Below are positions 57,712 to 64,000 of a DNA stretch of 64,000 nt, in pieces. The stretch covers positions 10,248,001-10,312,000 of the forward strand of contig OY756962.1 in NCBI GenBank assembly GCA_963580455.1. Reading direction: 5' to 3'. The position numbers were made by a program, and so were the translations under genes. Under the pieces are notes generated by a model, which was not told where the DNA came from, searched no databases, and was given only the letters and a program-made list of their open reading frames with translations. Positions within the stretch are counted from its first letter, which is position 1, and the number at the start of each line of letters is the position of its first letter. Source of the stretch: Euonymus europaeus. Its lineage: Eukaryota; Streptophyta; Magnoliopsida; Celastrales; Celastraceae.

Positions 57712-58859
57712 AATGAAAGACGAAGAAGAAGGTATGGGTTTTTACGAAGCTATAAGAGTTTGAGGAAAAGGAGTTACTGAGAGTTAAGAGATTAGGATGA
57801 CAACTAGAGACTTCTAAATTAAGTCAAGTACCTGAGTAAAATACGAAAAGGCACAACAAATCAGCTTGAAATCAAACTAATTTTGAGACAGTTGAATTTC
57901 AGCTGAGAAGGGCAATTGTTAGCACCAACCTTCTCCTCTTTCATGCCCATAAACCCATAAATGAGCACCCTTGTCACCTGCTTCCTTAAGCAAATGCTTA
58001 TAAGAAAGCTGAAGCACCATAATACTGAAAAAAAACACAAAGAAAAGTCACAAAAAGAAATCGAATACCACATTATGGAAATCAGAAGATCATATTCATA
58101 AACCTATTGAATTTTGTTTTCAGTAAACAAGAATGATCAAATTTAAGCCTAAATTCACAGGATATATGTAGCAAAGCCATGAATATTAGAGTGGGAGAAG
58201 AAGTTTACCTTTCGAAAATAAATGAGAAATCAAGAAGATTAGATGCAAAGATCTAGAGTTCAAAAAGGTGCGGGTGAAAGAGTAGGATCAAAGTGAGAGA
58301 AAGGACTAGTGCGGCTAAAAACATGAGAGCGAGATTTGGGTGTGTGTCATTGAAAACATGAGAGTGAGGCTTAAATGAGAGAGAGGTCTTGTATTCAAAG
58401 ATAAGAGAGAGGTGAATCGGGGAAGAGGTGCATGAGAGAGATAAATCAATGTGTGAGAGAGATTACATGAGAGAGAGATGAAAAGTGGGAGATAAATATT
58501 AAAGTGTGTGAGAGAGGTTTAGTTGTATTTAACTTTCAAATTTTGAAATATATTCAAATATTTATTTTAGAAATAATTTATAAGAGTACTATTTAAAATA
58601 TTATTTTTAATTGAGACTTTTCTCAATTATGTGTACCGTACTAGACAAGATGTCAATTTTGTGATTCAATTCCAAAACACTTCTGGAAATAATTTTTCAA
58701 GCAATTTTAAAGAGATAGCTACGTGCTGCAATAATTATAAACAATCAATAAAATCATCTACTCTTTAACACAATGTTTACAAATGTATATGAAGTAGACG
58801 TTTATCCAATTTTGTCACTGGCCATATTCATCTTCCTTATGTAAAGGCACCAAAGATTC
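57712..58859. other. No gene; GA-rich tract
   Basis: 58270-58520 is full of gagagag words (atgagagagagat, gtgtgagagagatt) and may be the leader or LTR part of a neighbouring retroelement. The rest is AT-rich. No protein is supported. Confidence 0.4.
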
Positions 58860-59211
58860 TTATGTATGTTCTGGCTCTAATGGGCTGGAATCTAAAGCTT
58901 TTTCCTTCACAGTTAATTTGATAGCACTTGCACAGTCCCAAATGTAAGCCAACCCAAGTTCATCTGTACTAGCTTCCAAAAAATGTACTTGAAGTATGAA
59001 TGAAAAAAATACCCAAGTATAAAACGAACTCCAGAATATCACAGTTGATGTCACTCACCTTCTTTGTACTCAACAATTGAGAAACTTTGTTCCATCTAGG
59101 ACTAATATTGGATGACCACATCAAGATACGTGGATAGTCATTGACAATTTTTTCTGCAAATTCTTGACCAAGCATTGGAATTGTTTCATATGCACATACC
59201 TTCATCACCAA
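58860..59211 (-). pseudogene. DUF1985-like fragment of a transposon Ulp1 gene
   Basis: The minus-strand frame from 59211 reads VCAYETIPMLGQEFAEKIVN, DYPRILMWSSNISPRWNKVS, a pattern like the AYE.IP.L...FA block of DUF1985 proteins that accompany Ulp1-type proteases in plant MULE and CACTA elements. A second frame piece (59054-58860, DELGLAYIWDCASAIKLTVK) may be the next exon. The protease itself is not present. Upstream the sequence dissolves into a short tandem repeat. Confidence 0.45.
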
Positions 59212-59380
59212 AATATTTACATTTCACAACTACAATACTATAATTTCACAACAATAATATACAAATTTCTCTACCATAATATACACATTACACAACCAGA
59301 ATATAAACATTTCACAACTAAAAAATATACATTTCACAACGAAAATATTAACATGTCACAAAATATACAATTGACTTTTT
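59210..59380. repeat. Short tandem repeat, about 24 bp
   Basis: Degenerate units of the form aatatacatttcacaacta repeated about seven times. Confidence 0.7.
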
Positions 59381-59818
59381 ATATTTATTTATTATCATAT
59401 ATATTAAATGAATTTCAAACAACCCACAAATATCATGCCACTTTATTAAACAATTAAAATTGCGATTACTATAATCAATAATTAACACTGAATCAGGAAA
59501 AAAAATACAATTAATATTAATTCTCAAAGATATAATGAATGATTGTGGATTAATATTCTAAAATATCATGACCTAATGTTGAAATACTTAACTAAACTTC
59601 ATTTTTTAAAAAAAAATCAACTTTCTTAAAACCTATAATAATTAATTAAGTACTCAAACTACCCTTGTAGGGAAATAAAAACTTATACTATTAGACAACT
59701 TATCTCCTACAAAAAAAAATCTACAATATTTAATTAATAGCTTATTTGATGTTATATAACTTAAAGAATAAATTAGTAGCTAATCGAGTACTAATTATAG
59801 GTGACAAAACATTAAGGG
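59381..59818. other. AT-rich spacer
   Basis: No open frame or repeat of note on either strand. Confidence 0.5.
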
Positions 59819-61007
59819 AAAAGTTAGGGTTTGCATGCTGAACTTTCACGAAAGTATCAATTTGCACCCTGAACTTTTAAACGTACCAGAACGCACCTCC
59901 AACTTCCATTTCAGTATACCGTTGCACCTTCTGTGATATTGCCGTCCATTTTTGCTGAGTTTGCACATTTTTATTGACATGGCATTTTGTTTTCATTTTT
60001 CTTAAATCATGAAAATTCTTATGTGTTATCCATACACCCAAATCCCCATTTCATAAAAGGAAACCCTAACTAAGAAATCTCTCAACCATATCGATTTTGA
60101 GTGTCTGTAACGATGTTGCAGAAGTTCTGATTCGATTTCTCTCTAGTTTGGTTCGATTTCGGCTCTGTGATCCTTAATTCAGTCTAAGGTATGTGCGATA
60201 AATGCAGTTTATCTGTAAATTCTTCGTAGTTCATGAGAGTTAGGAGAGTTTTGCTATAAATCCTTTATGTTTATCGTTTCGTGAACTAGATGGACTCTAG
60301 TTTTCGTGAACTAGATCAAGTTTTTACAGTATATGTTGTTTGATTATGTGAGTTTGATGTGCAGGCAGTTTAAAAAAGAGGGATGTCGAGCTCTGATTTC
60401 TCATCAAGTACTGATGACAGTGGTGAAGAAAGTGAAAATGAGGTTCTTCCTTTGGATGATTCGTCTGAGGGAGATGATGAAGAGGACTTGGAGGAATGTG
60501 GCATTGCTCAACTCTTTCGAAGATGAGGAGACAGAGGATGATGAGGGTTTGGCTCAATCTGGGGGTGATGCTGTCAGTGTGACTCGTGCCGAAAATTACC
60601 CAGTCTTCAAGTGTGAAAGAGGTAACTTTAGGGTGCATTGTTATCTACTTTGGTAACTTTAGGGTGTATTGTTTCTCATTTATGCAAGTTTAGGTTGCAT
60701 TTCAATCTAAAAAATTAACCACTAGTGAAATTAGTTAAAACAATTATGTTAATTTTTCCCACTAAAATTGACACTTGTCAAAATAATAGTGGTCCACATT
60801 TACCAAAATCCACGTAGGAAATTCATAAGTCTACATGTCACCTTACTAACGGTGAAAATGTGCCAACTCATCAAAAATGGACGGCAATATCACAAAAGGT
60901 GCAACGGTATACTGAAATGGAAGTTGGAGGTGCGTTCTGATACGTTTAAAAGTTCAGGGTACAAATTGATACTTTCGTTAAAGTTCAAGGTGTAAACCCC
61001 AACTTTT
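59819..61007 (+). mobile_element. 1.2 kb TIR element (MULE-like) with spliced ORF
   Basis: Terminal inverted repeats of about 153 bp (59819-59971 and 60855-61007) run from aaaagttrgggttt to tgcacatttt and are about 90 percent identical. Such long TIRs point to Mutator-type elements; no 9-bp duplication could be matched. The interior holds a 5' exon, a 176-bp intron (60189-60364: aag/gtatgt ... gtgcag) and an acidic ORF. It abuts the coding sequence starting at 61020 and probably inserted into that gene. Confidence 0.75.
60383..60656 (+). CDS. Acidic Ser/Asp/Glu-rich ORF in TIR element
   Basis: The ATG at 60383 opens a 47-codon frame beginning MSSSDFSSSTDDSGEESENE that ends at a TGA (60524-60526). 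In the +1 frame the acidic sequence goes straight on: FEDEETEDDEGLAQSGGDAV ... ENYPVFKCERG (to about 60630). Either a 1-nt indel has broken one exon or there is alternative decoding or splicing. It starts 18 nt after a clean intron acceptor. No family is recognised; such acidic N-termini are common in MULE-encoded proteins. Evidence is composition and splice context only. Confidence 0.4.
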
Positions 61008-61019
61008 ACTATTATCAAA

Positions 61020-62935
61020 GGAGTGGATGTCTTTAATAGGATTTACAAATTTGGTTTGTGCCCTGCTGACCTCCAAAGAGTTTACTATGTGAAGCATTGT
61101 TCGAACCAAAATAAATTCTATCTTTATCCTAGGGATGCGGAGAGGCACCTTATACACTACATTCCTTCTTCATCTAAGACCTTTGAAGATGACTTCTTTA
61201 TGATTAAAGGACCTGTTGGGAGTTTCGTCTTGATGAGGAGGACAGCCCAAAAGCTGTTCTTCATGCTTCAGGAACTCCAGGTGGTCTAGTCTCATTTTGG
61301 GTTTATATTATTCTCTCTTACATGAGCTAACCAACCTTGGATTTTGTTTCTAGGTCCCAGCCCCTACATTTGGGCTATTCGGGCTAGGGGAGTGTGTCAC
61401 ACCCTTGATTTATTCCTAGAGCATCTCGAATCGGCCAGAGTATCTCCATTCGGTTGCTCTACCCCATATATTTTAGGATATTCACCTACAATAGCAGCTG
61501 AAACTGGCTATCTGCCAGGAACATTAAAGGAGGATGTTGTACGTTTTTTAATAGATTTAGTCTAGCTGGCAGGTTAATTAGGGTTTCTCCCGTTCCTTCC
61601 ATGCCGAGTCAGTCTTCATATTCGATTGGTCTTCGAAGCTGGGACTCCTGAGTTAGATGAATGGTTAAGGGACTTTGAGTATGAGGAAACTGCCCTCTCA
61701 GACCATGGTTTCTCTCTTTCACAATTGGATTGTATGTTCTTACATTACTTTAATTTTTTATACTTGACTTTCTGCAATAATATGATCTGGCTTTGCTTGT
61801 GTCATTTTCTTAGGTTTTCTCAATTTTCCGTCTAAAGTAATGATGAAGCCTTTGACATCACCCTTTTCCAGGCCATCTGCTGAGAGCTGCCAAAGTAATT
61901 CACAGTCCCACAATGCTTCGCTTCCACCTTATCCTCCCAACCGGACCAGGAAGAGTTTCGAAGACATCGAGCCTCCATCTCCAAGCAAACGTAAGAAGCT
62001 AGTTGGTTCCCGATAGACTAGTGACTCTCGGAGGAGTTCTGCTTCACCCAGCCATCCAGGAATGGTCAGCCTCTTATGCAAGAGTGTTTTGTTCGGGATC
62101 AAGGGGTCGACCTAACTCTTTTGTTAGGGGTTGTTGTTCCAACCAATCAGAAGAGGTGGACGAGTATCTGGTATGATGAGCTTTTTGAGTGTTCTGTTCG
62201 TTATGTTGTCCAGGTTTGTCACCCCCTTGCTTTTGTTATCATCTTGTTTCTCTTAGATGCTTCTTTTGAGTTTGTTCATTCTTACAGAATGACCAGTCTG
62301 TTCATGAACTTTTGAGGAGATTCAGGGAGGAGAGAGAGCGACATACTCTAACTGGCCGGAGACTCGAGAAACTCAAGATTGAGCTTACTGCTTCGAAGGC
62401 TAAAATGGGGAAAAATAATGCAGAGATGAATAACCAAGTTGCTAATTTGAGCAAGAAATGTGCGGACTTTGAGGTTGAGATGACCTAGACATTGTCTAGT
62501 ATTCTCTCTCGTGAGAAAGCAGTCGCCGAGAAAGCTTTTGATGAAGCATTCACTGAATATTCTCAAGTTTTGAAGAATGAAAGAAATATTGCCTATCTCA
62601 TGGGTCGTGGGCATGCTCTTTTGGATGCTAATATTCTGATGGACTCCTCTTTGTGGAGACGAGATCAAATCCGCTTCCCTAACGCAGATGGTGTTCAGGA
62701 GATGATTTCAAATTTATTTTCATTTATTGTAATGATCCCCAATTTGCGGATGGTATGGTTTGGCAAACTATTGAGGGTAGTCTTTCAATTCAGACGTAAT
62801 AGAAATTGTTGATGATTCTGCCGTACGCCCGAATGATACCAGCCAAGATGTTGCTGTTCTAGTAGGGCAACAAGCTGATTGCCTGGCGAATGATCTTGCC
62901 CCTAGTGATCTACCATCTGTTGATTTTGCTTAGTG
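61020..62935 (+). pseudogene. Plant-transposon protein with coiled-coil C-terminus
   Basis: The first block reads DVFNRIYKFGLCPADLQRVY and YPRDAERHLIHYIPSSSKTF, EDDFFMIKGPVGSF, like the gypsy-type putative transposase domain (PF04195 style) with its PSS.K...DDFF motif. Donor at 61281 (ctccag/gtggtc), acceptor near 61353. The next exon-like frames are 61354-61565 and 61620-61735 (ETALSDHGFSLSQLD), then a Ser/Pro/Lys-rich linker (61870-62015) and a heptad-rich region 62285-62700 (LRRFREERERHTL, KIELTASKAKMGKNNAEMN), with a TAG at 62488-62490. A last open part reads DLAPSDLPSVDFA and stops at 62935. The 5' end is cut off by the TIR element. Similar ORFs accompany Tat-type retroelements. DNA binding or gag-like role unknown. 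Confidence 0.6.
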
Positions 62936-63119
62936 TTTTAGATAGTAGCCTTGGTATATTTTTTGTTTAGACATCGGTTCTTAGCCTTTGAGCTAAATTT
63001 TTTTACATTACAAATTTTTTTTTTTGCAATGAAGTATATGCTTATCCTCTGAGCTAACTTTTGTGTAGTCAATTCAATGAAATACTTTTGCATTGACCAC
63101 TTTATTAGGTACTTCACTT

Positions 63120-63325
63120 CTTTCGATGTTTGACAAGCAAGTTTTCAGCCAACAAGTTATCTGCCAGCTAAAGCTTAGCCATTCTGTCTGCCAGGCCTAA
63201 AGTGGTTGGATATCCACATGTGTTTGATGTTCGGTAGACAAGTGTTCGACCAACAAGTTATCTGCCAGCTAGAGCTTGGCCATTATGCCTGTCAGACCCA
63301 AAGTCGTTGGGTATCCACATGTTTT
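63120..63325. repeat. 101-bp tandem duplication
   Basis: Two copies with period 101 (ccaacaagttatctgcc at 63149 and 63250), ending ggatatccacatg / gggtatccacatg, just downstream of the transposon gene. Confidence 0.9.
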
Positions 63326-63329
63326 TTTT

Positions 63330-63885
63330 TAAATATGTATTTTTTTGTCTGGCGACCGGAATCGTCGGGCCAAAGCTCAAAGAGGAACCCTATGGGTTTT
63401 TGAGAATAAACCCAAGTTGCTTGGGAATTCGCATGGATGTTTTTCGTCTGGCGGCCCTAACCGTCAGGCCAAACCTCATGGAGGAACCCCCATGAGTTTT
63501 TGAGAATAAACCCTAGTTTCTTTGGAAGTCCTATGGGCTTTTTTCATCAAGCCAAACCTCACGGAGAAACCCCATGGGTTTTTGAGAATAAACCCAAGTT
63601 CCTTGGGAAGTCCCATGGACCCAACTGGCGTTCGGAATCATCAAGCCAAACCTCATGGAGGAACCCCATGAGTTTTTGAGAATAAACCCACGTTGCTTGG
63701 AAAGTCCCATGGACTCTTTTCGTCTGGTGGTTGGAATCTTTAGGCCAAACCTCATGGAGGAACCCCTTGGGTTTCTGAGAATAAACCCAAGTTGCTTAGG
63801 AAGTCCAATTGACTTTTTTCGTTTGGTGACCAGAACCGTCAGTCCAAACCTCATGCAGCAACCCCGTGGGTTTTTCAACTTTTTC
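63330..63885. repeat. About 100-bp tandem repeats, six units
   Basis: Repeat landmarks tgagaataaaccc at 63401, 63501, 63583, 63677 and 63776 (spacing 100, 82, 94, 99), with a partial sixth unit to 63885. Each unit has gccaaacctcatggaggaac then gggtttttgagaataaaccc. Units of about 99 bp keep a reading frame for a 33-residue peptide (GFLRINPSCLG ... RPNLMEEP) on plus, but stops break it. Such minisatellites are typical of non-coding parts of Tat/Ogre elements. Confidence 0.9.
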
Positions 63886-64000
63886 ACAACTTTATGGATC
63901 CAATCTCGTCTTTATTCATAATAGGTAAGGAGATGAGGATAAGTATGCCCAAAAGCTCCTCTTTTATTACAGCAAGGATCTACGAGTATTTTAAATATAA
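63886..64000. other. Window end, no feature
   Basis: AT-rich sequence after the last repeat unit. Any continuation of the Tat-like element lies outside the window. Confidence 0.5.

Noticed and set aside
1..64000. CRISPR arrays, rRNA genes, operons or other prokaryotic features
   Set aside because: Repeats lack the constant-repeat/variable-spacer layout, and everything else points to plant nuclear DNA.

Overview
This 64 kb window looks like intergenic heterochromatin from a flowering plant, probably a eudicot. It is AT-rich, I could not find one complete ordinary host gene, and almost every recognisable reading frame belongs to a plant transposable element: Ty1/copia, Ty3/gypsy (Tekay-like, Reina-like and Tat-like), an L1-type LINE, hAT, Mutator (MULE) and PIF/Harbinger-type MITEs. 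Introns, TG...CA LTRs, Met-tRNA primer sites and plant-specific transposon domains all point to a plant nuclear genome. All domain names come from motifs read by eye; no database search was run.

Layout. 1-4.1 kb: piece of a Tat-type LTR, exon-like scraps, a Tourist-like MITE with TTA duplication (2358-2941) and degenerate telomere-like AT repeats. 4.1-8.75 kb: a young copia element with almost identical LTRs and one open 1335-codon polyprotein that lacks the catalytic core of reverse transcriptase. 8.76-15.4 kb: AT-rich DNA, then a 29-bp minisatellite (10.79-12.06 kb) inside a small repeat element split by a 2.27 kb solo LTR (12097-14370).

15.5-29.6 kb: a three-level nest. A decayed LINE (15465-29640) is split by a solo LTR (16046-27132), which is itself split by a gypsy chromovirus (16223-25063). 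Each junction has a recognisable target-site duplication. 29.8-31.9 kb: a decayed hAT transposase on the minus strand. 32.5-37.8 kb: a Reina-like gypsy element on the minus strand, inactivated in both RT and integrase, possibly lying in the intron of an unrecognised minus-strand transcript.

38.3-49.8 kb: DNA-transposon territory. It holds a hAT-like MITE carrying a perfect 118-bp inverted repeat, a MULE with 9-bp TSDs (39678-40764), a 3.4 kb inverted-repeat element rich in the 9-mer ATTACATTG, and a decayed MULE transposase fused to an OTU-type cysteine protease domain (45.96-48.47 kb, minus) next to a 42-bp repeat array. 50-53.6 kb: a second copy of the minisatellite element and LTR-like sequence. 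53.57-57.7 kb: a Tat-type gypsy fragment with RNase H/integrase on plus and a separate mobile-domain/coiled-coil ORF on minus. 58.8-64 kb: a DUF1985-like fragment, a 1.2 kb element with 153-bp TIRs and a spliced acidic ORF, a plant-transposon coiled-coil gene, and about 100-bp tandem repeats to the window end.

Nothing here works as a host pathway. The story is serial insertion and decay. The most unusual items are the copia element that kept its frame after losing the RT active site, the MULE-OTU fusion, the perfect 118-bp hairpin with pol III-like boxes, and the ATTACATTG array.
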